Below, one piece after another: positions 34,475-42,772 of a stretch of DNA of 64,000 nt (position 1 is its first letter; each line of letters begins with the position of its first letter). The notes under the pieces are model-generated. The model had not been told where the DNA came from and did no database searches. It saw only the letters and a list, made by a program, of their open reading frames with translations. Made by a program: the position numbers and the translations under genes. The DNA is from Labilithrix luteola (GTDB lineage: Bacteria; Myxococcota_A; Polyangia; Polyangiales; Polyangiaceae): contig NZ_CP012333.1 in assembly GCF_001263205.1 (NCBI RefSeq), positions 11,327,501 through 11,391,500 on the forward strand, written 5' to 3'.

Positions 34475-34665
34475 TGAACCCCTCGGGAAAGGTGACGAAC
34501 GGATTCACCCGCCCGCACACGTGGCGCGCTCATACCACAAGCTTTTCGTTCGACAAGGGACCGAAGTGAACTTTGCAACCGTGCCGCAACCGATTCGTCA
34601 CGATCGTTGCAGATCGCAATTGTCCGGAAGGAGCGGTTCCATCGTGACGACAGCCCTTTCGCGCT

Positions 34666-35886
34666 TCACGCCACGTAATGGACCTTCATCGTCTCGACGA
34701 TTTTGGTCACGAGTCTCCGAACCATCTCCGTCGATTCGTGACGAACGATGACGTAGCCGTCGCCTTCGTAGCCGTCGCTCTTCGGGGCGCCGATCGTCGG
34801 CAGCTTCGCCTCGGCCACCCACTTGCCAACGGCCTCGTAGGTCTCGTGGACGCCCGAGACCGAGGCGATCCGGCCGTGGCCCATCCCGCGGACGTACGCG
34901 CAGCCAACCGCGTATTTGCGCTCCCACGGCGCGTCGAGCTCGTCGTCGATCACCGCGCGTGCCCAAGCGCGATACGCGTCGATGTCGTGCGCCAGGCCCG
35001 TCATGCGCGTGATGTTCGCGCCGGGCGGACGCTGGGCGATTTCGCCGATGGCGAGCGAGCCGTCGCTGCGCTCGAACCACTCCATGTGCGTGAAACCACT
35101 GTCGAGGCCCAAGGCGCGAACGGCCTTCTCCCCCATCGCGCGCGCGGCGTCGTAAGGCGCACCATCGACCTCGCGCGGCAGCACGCACGCCCACTGAATC
35201 CAGGCGTTCTCGAGAACCTCGAGGCATCCCGGTAGGTATTCCGAGAACGACGAGACGCGCGGCACGCCGCCGGTGGTCACCGTCTCGAAGCTGAATTCGC
35301 GCCCCGTGAGCATCTCCTCGGCGAGCACCGGGGAATGCGAGCTCACACGCATCCCCGCAATGGCCCGAAGGAGCGCGTCGCGCGAGCTGACACGGAAGGT
35401 GGCCTTCGCGCCCATGCCTGCCGGCGGCTTCAGGATCATCGGAAAGCCGACTTGCTCGGCAAACTCGTGCGCATCGCGCTCCGAGCCGATGAGACGATGG
35501 CGCGCCACCGGCAGTCCGGCCTCACGCAGCGCCACCTTCATGCGCGCCTTGTCGCGAAACAGCTCGGCGACGTCGGGTTTCGTTCCCGGAACGTCGAAGC
35601 GCGCACGGGCTTCGGCGATCTGCACCATCAGCGCTTCGAGAATGCCGGCGATGCGATAGGGCTGACCGTGCCGACGGCGCAGCACCTCCACGCCGTCGAG
35701 GACGTCTTGTCCGCTCAGCGGATCGGTGACGCGAACGAGGTCGTCGAAGAGATGCGCGTCGTCGCCGCTCGGCGGCGTGTGGACGACGCCGAGCAGCCGA
35801 ACGTCGTCGAGCTTCTTGGCCGCACGAACGAAGCGGAGCGTGGTTTCGGCCGGGAAAGGAGCGACGAAGACGACGTTACGGGGCAT
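34666..35886 (-). CDS. ATP-grasp ligase, paralogue 2
   Basis: A 406-residue paralogue of the ligases at 29551 and 37447. Visible motifs are VAELFRDKARMKVALREAGLP, GFPMILKPPAGMGAKATFRV (ATP-binding lysine loop), LAEEMLTGREFSFETV, FTHMEWFERSDG and the metal-binding GEIAQRPPGANI. The Gly-rich loop has GMGAKA where the others have AGAS or GAGSA, so nucleotide or acceptor contacts may differ. It stands as a single gene, 191 bp downstream of the MYXO-CTERM gene start and 49 bp from the lipoprotein stop on the same strand. Substrates are unknown. Confidence 0.8.
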   Translation of the reverse strand: MPRNVVFVAPFPAETTLRFVRAAKKLDDVRLLGVVHTPPSGDDAHLFDDLVRVTDPLSGQDVLDGVEVLRRRHGQPYRIAGILEALMVQIAEARARFDVPGTKPDVAELFRDKARMKVALREAGLPVARHRLIGSERDAHEFAEQVGFPMILKPPAGMGAKATFRVSSRDALLRAIAGMRVSSHSPVLAEEMLTGREFSFETVTTGGVPRVSSFSEYLPGCLEVLENAWIQWACVLPREVDGAPYDAARAMGEKAVRALGLDSGFTHMEWFERSDGSLAIGEIAQRPPGANITRMTGLAHDIDAYRAWARAVIDDELDAPWERKYAVGCAYVRGMGHGRIASVSGVHETYEAVGKWVAEAKLPTIGAPKSDGYEGDGYVIVRHESTEMVRRLVTKIVETMKVHYVA

Positions 35887-35935
35887 TGGTTGCGCGACTC
35901 ATGCGCTGCAATGCCCCGCGCGTCAACGGTCGAGC

Positions 35936-37273
35936 TCACTCCCCGCGAACGAGATGGTGACCTTCGAGATACCGCTTGAATTCGGTCACCGTCGTCGACT
36001 TCTTGGTGTTCTTCGGACGGCAAGCGTTCGCCGCCTGCGAGCTACCGCACGCCGCCGAGACCCAAACGCAGGTCTTCTTGATGGGCGCGCCGGCCGCGTC
36101 GTACTGGCAGCGGAACTTCTGCTCGCAACCGCTGAAGCTGCACTCGAGCGTGTAATCGTTCGCGCTCCGCATCGGCGAGAACGGGAGATCCTGCTCGACG
36201 GCGTTGAACAGATTCGCGCGGCAGTTCTCGAACCACGAGGGGTCCGTGCTGCGCGTGCACATGAAGTCGGCGAGGGCTTCCTTGATCTGATCGTCCGTCG
36301 AGTTCTGGTCGACCGGCACGTCGGTCAAGAAGGCATAGAGGCTCTGCGCCATGCCCTTCGAGCACGCGTCGCTCGACTCATCGAAGGCGCAGAAAAACTT
36401 GTAGTGGTTGAGGCCGTACTGGAAGCCCGTGTCCTGGCGCGACCACACGCCGAAGTACGGCGAGTCCTGCGGCTTCATGCGGATGCAGCTTCCGCTCGAG
36501 CAGCGCTGGCTCGTGTCGAACGAGACGTCGTTCGTCGTCGCGGCCTTGAGGCCCGCCGGGTAGAAGTTCTTGTCGGCGACGTAGAACTTGCCGTCGTCGA
36601 GGAGCATCTGGAAGATCGAGCCAGTGAGCGCGCCGGAGACCGGCAACTTCCAGAGCTTCGAGAGCGGGCCGGCCGTCGTCGCGCCGCCGTTGCAGCCGTT
36701 CAGCGTCACGTAGGGGTTCGCGCTGCGGTCGAAGTTGTCGGCGAGCACACTGGCGTTCGAGGGCACGCCGGCCGCGAGCGTGCGGTTCGCGCCGTCGGCC
36801 TCGAGGAGCATGCCGAAGGGCGAGGAGTGGCCGAAGAAGTCGATGCTCGCGATCTTCGTGAAGCGGTCGAGGGCCTTCACGAGACGTACGGAGTCGAGCC
36901 GGCGGAGGTCCGAGTACTTGGGGCCATCGGCTCCGAAGCTGCCGTCGCGGAGGATCGAAGCGCCGACCGCGCCGACCTGCGCGTCTTTGACGTCCTCGGT
37001 GGTGAAGAGGACGATCTGATCGTTCGGATAGATCTCGCGATAGCGCTTGGCGCGGCCCGTGGCAGCGAAGAGCGGAAGGGTTCCGAGCTCGTCGGAGTCA
37101 CCGACCAGGATGATTCGGCTTCGCTTGTTCAGGTCGATGTTGCCGGTGCCCGCGAAGTTGGCGACGACCGCGTCGGGGGACTCACCGACGTCCTCTTCCT
37201 CGGGGGCGGCACAACCAACGGAGGCGATGAGAGCCGGAACGGTGGCCAGGAGCAGGGCGCGGAACCAACGCAT
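35936..37273 (-). CDS. Lipoprotein with possible clan-CD-like His/Cys pair
   Basis: A 445-residue lipoprotein with lipobox SVGC (Cys21). Residues about 50-200 alternate strands and helices (SRIILVGDSDELGTLPLF, QIVLFTTEDV, IASIDFFGHSSPFGMLLEAD, PYVTLNGCNGG). His149 in FFGHSS and Cys194 in NGCNGG sit after successive strands, the arrangement seen in caspase-like clan-CD peptidases and CHAT domains. The C-terminal half has at least ten cysteines (CSSGSC, CSKG, CTRS, CRANL, CSFSGC) and is probably disulfide-bonded. It lies directly upstream of ATP-grasp paralogue 2 and may be co-transcribed. Enzyme activity is a guess. Confidence 0.65.
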   Translation of the reverse strand: MRWFRALLLATVPALIASVGCAAPEEEDVGESPDAVVANFAGTGNIDLNKRSRIILVGDSDELGTLPLFAATGRAKRYREIYPNDQIVLFTTEDVKDAQVGAVGASILRDGSFGADGPKYSDLRRLDSVRLVKALDRFTKIASIDFFGHSSPFGMLLEADGANRTLAAGVPSNASVLADNFDRSANPYVTLNGCNGGATTAGPLSKLWKLPVSGALTGSIFQMLLDDGKFYVADKNFYPAGLKAATTNDVSFDTSQRCSSGSCIRMKPQDSPYFGVWSRQDTGFQYGLNHYKFFCAFDESSDACSKGMAQSLYAFLTDVPVDQNSTDDQIKEALADFMCTRSTDPSWFENCRANLFNAVEQDLPFSPMRSANDYTLECSFSGCEQKFRCQYDAAGAPIKKTCVWVSAACGSSQAANACRPKNTKKSTTVTEFKRYLEGHHLVRGE

Positions 37274-37446
37274 GGTCGGCTGTTCAGCAAGGGGTATGCC
37301 CGAAACCTACATTGCTGTTCACGCGAGATTTCAGCCTGATTCCATCGTTGCCGCCGGGAGGCTGCGCAAAGGCTCGCCGCCTTCCGGATGGTCCATCGAT
37401 CCCCCACCAATCCCCACCTCGGCCCTGTCCATGGTACGACGCCTGA

Positions 37447-38664
37447 ATGCGGGTGGTGTTTCTCCAGCCGGCGTATCCGCCGGAGATGATCGAGTACACG
37501 CGGGGGCTCAAAGAGGTGGGGGCGCAGGTCTTCGGCGTGGGCGACACGCCGCGCGAGGCCCTTCCCGCCAAGGTTCGTCCTTATCTCGACGACTACCTGC
37601 AAGTTCCACGCATCCTCGACGAAGACGACGTGATGGATCGCGTCTCGGCGTGGATGCGCGGCAAGACGATCGATCGCGTGCTCGCCAATTGGGAGCCGCT
37701 CGTCATTCTCGCGGCGCGCCTTCGCGAGCGCTGGGGGGTGCCGGGCATGTCGGTCGACACCGTCCGTGGCTTCCGCGACAAGCAGCTCATGAAGGAGCGC
37801 GTTCAGGCCGCTGGCCTGCGCGTACCGCGTTCACGCCGCGTGACTACCGAGTCCGAGACGCGCGCGGCGGCCGAAGAGATCGGCTACCCGCTCATCCTCA
37901 AGCCGATCGCCGGCGCGGGCAGCGCCGACACCTACAAGGTCACGAGCAAGTCCGAGCTCGACGCGATCCTGCCGAAGATGCGCGGCGTGCCCGAGGCGAG
38001 CTGCGAAGAGTACATCGAGGGCGAAGAGTTCACGTACGACACGGTCTGCATCGACGGCAAGCCGGCCTACGAGAACGTCGCCGCGTATCTGCCGAAGCCG
38101 ATCGAGATGCGCTCGATCGAGTGGATCAGCCCGGTCATCATCACCGTGCGCGACATGAAGCAGCCGAAGCTCCAGGGCGGGCTCGCGCTCGGCCGCGGCG
38201 TGCTCTCCGCGCTCGGCATGGGCGATGGCTTCACGCACATGGAGTGGTACCTCACGCCCAAGGGCGAGGCCGTCTTCGGTGAGATCGGCTGCCGGCCCGG
38301 CGGCGCGCACATCGTCGATCAGATGAACTACACGAACGACATCGATCTGTTCCGCGAGTGGGCGCGCGTCTCCTGCTTCAAGAAGTTCGAGGCCAAGAGC
38401 GAACGCAAGTACAACGTCGGCATCGTCTTCAAGCGCGCCCAAGGCCAGGGCCGCGTGACCCGCATCGAAGGCCTCGGCGACTGGCTCCGGGCATGCGGCG
38501 AGTCCGTCGTCGAGGAGAAGCTCCTCCGGCCCGGCACACCTCGGAGGAACTGGAAGCAGACGCTCCTCTCCGATGGTCACGTGATCGTGCGCCATCCGGA
38601 ATGGGAGGAAGCCCACCGCATGTCCTTCCACGCCGCAACCGGCATCAAGATGTACGCGGAGTGA
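37447..38664 (+). CDS. ATP-grasp ligase, paralogue 3
   Basis: A 405-residue ATP-grasp protein starting at ATG 37447. The Rossmann-like N-terminus MRVVFLQPAYPPEMIEYTRG is followed by RGFRDKQLMKERVQAAGLRVP, the ATP loop GYPLILKPIAGAGSADTYKV, the adenine-side CEEYIEGEEFTYDTV and the metal site FGEIGCRPGGAH. It is closest in layout to the ligase at 29551. A membrane-dipeptidase-type gene begins 4 bp after its stop, so ligase and peptidase are made together. It is divergent from the lipoprotein gene with a 173-bp gap. Confidence 0.83.
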   Translation: MRVVFLQPAYPPEMIEYTRGLKEVGAQVFGVGDTPREALPAKVRPYLDDYLQVPRILDEDDVMDRVSAWMRGKTIDRVLANWEPLVILAARLRERWGVPGMSVDTVRGFRDKQLMKERVQAAGLRVPRSRRVTTESETRAAAEEIGYPLILKPIAGAGSADTYKVTSKSELDAILPKMRGVPEASCEEYIEGEEFTYDTVCIDGKPAYENVAAYLPKPIEMRSIEWISPVIITVRDMKQPKLQGGLALGRGVLSALGMGDGFTHMEWYLTPKGEAVFGEIGCRPGGAHIVDQMNYTNDIDLFREWARVSCFKKFEAKSERKYNVGIVFKRAQGQGRVTRIEGLGDWLRACGESVVEEKLLRPGTPRRNWKQTLLSDGHVIVRHPEWEEAHRMSFHAATGIKMYAE

Positions 38665-38668
38665 CGGC

Positions 38669-39724
38669 GTGCTCGCCTTCGTCGATCATTCGTCCGATCT
38701 GAACGCCTGGGCGCAGTCGCTCTCCATCTCGCGCGAGGCGGTGGAGATCTACGCCGCGAGCGACGTCATCGATCTGCACATCGACTCGTTCATCTGGACG
38801 CGCATCCTCGGCTACGACCTCAAACAGCGTCACGGACACGGACTTCTTGGCGCACGCTTCTACAGCCAGGTGGACCTTCCACGCCTGCGTGAGGCGCGCG
38901 TCACGGGCGGCATCTGGGTCATCACCACGAACCCGATCCGCCCCGGCCTCTCGCGCGCGCATGCCTTCACCGAGAACTTCGCTCACCTCACACAGATCCT
39001 CGAGAGTTGCAGAGACGACGTCGCCGTCGTTCGCAACGCGAGCGAATATCGGGCCGCCCGGGCCGCCGGCAAACACGGAGCGTTCATCGGCGTGCAGGGT
39101 GGCAACGCCGTCGATGCCGCGGTCGACCGCCTGAACGACACCATCGTTCGCGTCACACTCGTCCACCTCTCGAACTCGCGCCTCGGCACGACGAGCGCTC
39201 CCGGTGGAGGTGACGGTGGACTCACCGCCGCCGGCCGCGACTACGTTCGCGCGCTCAACGCGAAGAAGATCTTCGTCGACCTCGCCCACATCAATCGACG
39301 CGGCTTTTTCGACGCGCTCGAGGTGAGCGATCGATCGCAGCCCGTCATCGTCACCCACACCGGCGTCTCCGGCGTGCACCGACACTGGCGAAATCTCGAC
39401 GACGAACAGCTCCGCGCGATCGCCGACACGGGCGGGACGATCGGCGTCATGTACCACTCTCAATTCCTCGATGGCTCCCTGCTCGGGTGTACCGCGGACA
39501 AGGTCGTCGACCATCTCGCGCACGTCGTCGAGACCGTGGGTGAAGACTTCGCTTCGCTCGGCAGCGACTGGGACGGGGCCATCGTGACACCGCGCGACAT
39601 GCCCACCTGCCTCGAGTTGCCGCGGCTCGTCCAGCGCATGCTCGACCGCGGATGGAAGGCCGACCGAATCCACAAGATCTTGGGCGGCAACTGGCTGCGG
39701 ACACTCGCGGCGCTCCGGCCCTGA
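38669..39724 (+). CDS. M19 membrane-dipeptidase family enzyme
   Basis: A 351-residue zinc dipeptidase of the renal dipeptidase family, GTG start. The first metal pair is DLHID (His37, Asp39); later ligands are in FVDLAHINRRG and VIVTHTGVSGVHRHWRN, and the terminal acidic site is SLGSDWDGAIV. No signal peptide is visible despite the family name, so it is cytosolic. M19 enzymes cleave dipeptides, including D-amino-acid or modified ones. Being 4 bp from an ATP-grasp gene, it may degrade or remodel that enzyme's dipeptide product. Confidence 0.88.
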   Translation: MLAFVDHSSDLNAWAQSLSISREAVEIYAASDVIDLHIDSFIWTRILGYDLKQRHGHGLLGARFYSQVDLPRLREARVTGGIWVITTNPIRPGLSRAHAFTENFAHLTQILESCRDDVAVVRNASEYRAARAAGKHGAFIGVQGGNAVDAAVDRLNDTIVRVTLVHLSNSRLGTTSAPGGGDGGLTAAGRDYVRALNAKKIFVDLAHINRRGFFDALEVSDRSQPVIVTHTGVSGVHRHWRNLDDEQLRAIADTGGTIGVMYHSQFLDGSLLGCTADKVVDHLAHVVETVGEDFASLGSDWDGAIVTPRDMPTCLELPRLVQRMLDRGWKADRIHKILGGNWLRTLAALRP

Positions 39725-39841
39725 CGAAACGGTTTGCCGGTGGCGAGGTGCGTGCGAGCTGGCGAGCTGGCGAGTGCGCGCGAACGCGCGAACGCCGACG
39801 ATTTCTGCCACCCGCTTGCCACCAGTGGCTACCATGCAAAT

Positions 39842-41734
39842 ATGGGGTGGGCTGAACGCGCTGAGACTACGGGTCTCCATTGCTGCGCTGCGTGTGGTGG
39901 GCGCTTCGAGATCGAAACGACGAGCGAAGCGGCACGCAAGCGGCTTCGTTGCGGTACGTGTGATCGCTACGAGGACGTCTGGTTGGTCCGCGCCGAAGCG
40001 CGCTGGACGGTCGTCGATCCTTCGGGGATCTCGCGCTCGTTCGCGAACCGCGCGGAGCTGCTCGCCGGAATGCCGGCCGCCTCGATTCCGCCGGCGGCCG
40101 AGAGCTCGAAGCCGCATTTGACCTCGCTGTCGTCGAACGAACGACCGTCGGCCACCACGCTGCTCGCGGAGTCGATGGCGGAAGCCGTGCCCGTTCCGCC
40201 TTCCCTCGCCACGCCCTTGGCGCTCGCGGCCCCGATGGGCCAACCGCCACCAACGAGCGAGCCCGCGCCCATATCCGTCGAGCCCGCTTCGTTCGAGCCC
40301 GCTTCGTTCGAGCCCGCTTCGTTCGAGCCCGCCTCGTTCGAGCCCGTATCCGTCGAGCCTGTGTCGATCGACCCCGAATCGATCGACACAGCACCCGCGC
40401 CCGCGGAGAGCGGTCCCCTGACGCCGGCCCTTGCATCGCTGCCTGCGACGCACGAGCCCGCGGTCGTCTCCGACCTGATCCGACGCCCCGAGCCTCGTGC
40501 CGACGGGGTCGACGACGAGTTCGAGCCGCTCTCCGGGCGTGACGTCGTGATCGACCTGACGCCGCCGCCGCCACCGACGACGAGCGTGCGGCCAACGAAA
40601 CCGCCGCCGCTGCCCGCGTCGGTCATTCCGCCTCGCATGTCGAAGCCGCCGCCGCTGCCTTCGGCGCCTCCGAAGGCCGGTGAGCTCACGCCGAACGCAC
40701 TGCGAGATCCGCTCGCACCGCCGCCGCCGACCATCATCGTCGAGTCCGATCGCCCGGCCGCCGTTCGGGAGAAACTGGCGGAGCACGGCGCGGCGCCGAG
40801 GGTGAACGAGCCGGCGAAGCCCAAGGAGACGTCGAAGGCGAAGGAGCCTCCGGCGACCGTACGAAGTACGGACGACGATCGTCCGAGCATCAAGGCGACG
40901 CTGGCGTCGGAGCCCTCCGGTCGCCGCACTTGGCTCGTGCCGGTCGTCGCCATCGCCGGCGCGGCGACGCTGATCGGGGTGTTCAAGGGCTCGATGTCGT
41001 CGAGCGAACCGACGGTCAACGCGACGGTCAACGCCCGAACAGCCGAGCCGCCCGCCACGAGCGTGCCGATCGCGAGCGTCGTCGAGGCGGTCAAACCGGC
41101 ACCGACCGCCATCGCCACGCATGCCACGACGCAAGCCGCGACACCCGCCGCGCCATCGGCAGCCTCCTCCGCGGGGAAGACGGCTGCCGTGACCACGCCG
41201 ACGTCGGCACGTCCCGCCGATCTCGGTGCGGCGAACACTGGGTCCTTGCGCCTGCCGGATTTGCTCGATCGCGCAGCCGCCGCGCGCAGGACCGGCGACT
41301 ACGGACGCGCCAAGGAGCTCTACGAGAAGGCGCTCGGCCAACACGCCGGCAACGTGGAGGCGCATTCGGGCCTCGGCGACATCGCACGCGCGCAAGGCGA
41401 TCTTGCTGCCGCCAAGGTGAGCTACGAGAAGGCGCTCGACTCGGCCCCACAGTACATGCCGGCCATGCTCGGTCTCGCGGACACCGAGTGGGATCTCGGC
41501 CACCGCGACGCCGCGCAACGTCACTACGCCGCGATCTCGCAGCTGCCGATGCAGGCGCCCGACCGCGTGAAGCAACGTGCGAACGCGGGAAGTGCTCCCG
41601 CGCACACCGCGACGAGCGCGGCAAGCGCGAACGAGGAAGCTACGTCGTCGAATGTGAGTGCGCCCAAGGGCACGGCGCCGAAGGCGGCCCCGCAGCCCGC
41701 GGCGCAAACCTCCGACGACACGGCGGGCGAGTGA
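39842..41734 (+). CDS. Zinc-ribbon, single-pass TPR protein
   Basis: A 630-residue protein. An N-terminal zinc ribbon has Cys pairs CCAACGG and RCGTCDR (about 14-42). A long Pro/Ser/Glu-rich cytosolic region follows (60-360) with the five-residue repeat EPASF (encoded at 40280-40369). One membrane helix is at about 365-382 (WLVPVVAIAGAATLIGVF). TPR-like repeats occupy about 475-560 (DYGRAKELYEKALGQHAGN, GDLAAAKVSYEKALDSAPQ). This zinc ribbon-linker-helix-TPR layout is common in myxobacteria, where it may scaffold envelope complexes. The start at ATG 39842 lacks a clear ribosome site. Confidence 0.7.
   Translation: MGWAERAETTGLHCCAACGGRFEIETTSEAARKRLRCGTCDRYEDVWLVRAEARWTVVDPSGISRSFANRAELLAGMPAASIPPAAESSKPHLTSLSSNERPSATTLLAESMAEAVPVPPSLATPLALAAPMGQPPPTSEPAPISVEPASFEPASFEPASFEPASFEPVSVEPVSIDPESIDTAPAPAESGPLTPALASLPATHEPAVVSDLIRRPEPRADGVDDEFEPLSGRDVVIDLTPPPPPTTSVRPTKPPPLPASVIPPRMSKPPPLPSAPPKAGELTPNALRDPLAPPPPTIIVESDRPAAVREKLAEHGAAPRVNEPAKPKETSKAKEPPATVRSTDDDRPSIKATLASEPSGRRTWLVPVVAIAGAATLIGVFKGSMSSSEPTVNATVNARTAEPPATSVPIASVVEAVKPAPTAIATHATTQAATPAAPSAASSAGKTAAVTTPTSARPADLGAANTGSLRLPDLLDRAAAARRTGDYGRAKELYEKALGQHAGNVEAHSGLGDIARAQGDLAAAKVSYEKALDSAPQYMPAMLGLADTEWDLGHRDAAQRHYAAISQLPMQAPDRVKQRANAGSAPAHTATSAASANEEATSSNVSAPKGTAPKAAPQPAAQTSDDTAGE
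40280..40369 (+). repeat. 15-bp coding tandem repeat (EPASF)
   Basis: Six consecutive units related to gagcccgcttcgttc encode EPASF x4 then EPVSV and EPVSI. The first three units are identical and later ones decay, the pattern of slippage expansion. Copy number may vary between strains. Confidence 0.85.
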
Positions 41735-41740
41735 ACCGGA

Positions 41741-42718
41741 TCAGCCGCCGACGAGGCGACCGCTCCGGTAGTCCTCCCAGGCCTGCTTGATCTCGTCCTC
41801 CGTGTTCATCACGAAGGGACCACGGCGCGCCACCGGCTCACCGATCGGACGACCGGCGAGGACGAGCATACGTCCCGAGTCGGCGTCGCACATCGCGCTG
41901 AAGCGATCGCCGCTGCCGAGGAGCGCGAGCGTTCCGCGGCTCGCTTCGGTGCGCGAAGGGCCGAGACGAACGGCGCCGTCCGCGACATAGACGAACGCGT
42001 TGTGATCGGGCGGCAGCGGGGTCGAGAAGGTCATGCCCTTCTTCATCGCGACGTCGAGGAAGACCGGCTCGACATCGATGCCCTCGACGGGCCCCGTGGT
42101 GCCGAAGGCCTCGCCGGCAACGACGCGAATGCGTGCGCCCTCGTGCTCGATCTCGGGAATGCGACCAGGGCCGATGTCCTGGTAGCGCGGGCGGATCATC
42201 TTGCGCGACCGAGGAAGGTTGACCCAAAGCTGGTAGCCCCACATGAGGCCGCGTTCCTGCTTTGGCATCTCGGAGTGGACGATGCCGTGGCCCGCGGTCA
42301 TCCACTGCGCGCTGCCCGAGACGAGCCGCCCGCGATTGCCGACGCTGTCCTTGTGCTCCATCGCACCGTCGATCATGTACGTGACGGTCTCGAAGCCTCG
42401 GTGGGGATGATCGGGGAAGCCCGCGAGGTAGTCGTTCGGATCGTCGGACTGGAACTCGTCGAGCAAGAGGAACGGGTCGAGCATCGGCAACGCCGATCCG
42501 CCGAGTGCGCGCTTCAACCGAACGCCGGCGCCATCCATCGTGCGCTGCGCGGGCACGAGCTTGACCACGCTGCGTTCGTTCGACGAAGCGGCCGTGGGCC
42601 GCGCCTGACGAGAGTCGTCGAGCCGAGGCGAGTCGGTGCGGCAAGCGGCGGTAGCAGCCCCGAGCGAGGCGAGCGTTGCGGCCGATCCTGCGAGGGCTTC
42701 ACGTCGGGAGATGCGCAC
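41741..42718 (-). CDS. Exported pirin-family protein (Tat signal)
   Basis: A 325-residue cupin protein. The GTG start at 42718 gives VRISRREALAGSAATL, with a twin-arginine SRREAL motif and a following Ala-rich region ending at a Cys, so it is probably a Tat-exported lipoprotein. The pirin N-cupin has FPDHPHRGFETVTYMIDG and MTAGHGIVHSEMP, containing the His/His/Glu iron-site residues, and the C-cupin follows. Cytosolic pirins act as quercetinases or redox cofactors; an exported one is unusual. It is divergent from the aldehyde dehydrogenase gene with 54 bp between starts. Confidence 0.85.
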   Translation of the reverse strand: MRISRREALAGSAATLASLGAATAACRTDSPRLDDSRQARPTAASSNERSVVKLVPAQRTMDGAGVRLKRALGGSALPMLDPFLLLDEFQSDDPNDYLAGFPDHPHRGFETVTYMIDGAMEHKDSVGNRGRLVSGSAQWMTAGHGIVHSEMPKQERGLMWGYQLWVNLPRSRKMIRPRYQDIGPGRIPEIEHEGARIRVVAGEAFGTTGPVEGIDVEPVFLDVAMKKGMTFSTPLPPDHNAFVYVADGAVRLGPSRTEASRGTLALLGSGDRFSAMCDADSGRMLVLAGRPIGEPVARRGPFVMNTEDEIKQAWEDYRSGRLVGG

Positions 42719-42772
42719 GAGCAGCAGTGTAGCAGCGACGCAGACTCGCTTCCGCTGTACCCTCGCGAATCC

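Noticed and set aside
38645..41707. A 1020-codon minus-strand open frame
   Set aside because: It is antisense to the dipeptidase and TPR genes, is Arg/Gly-rich without domains, and arises from GC-biased third positions.
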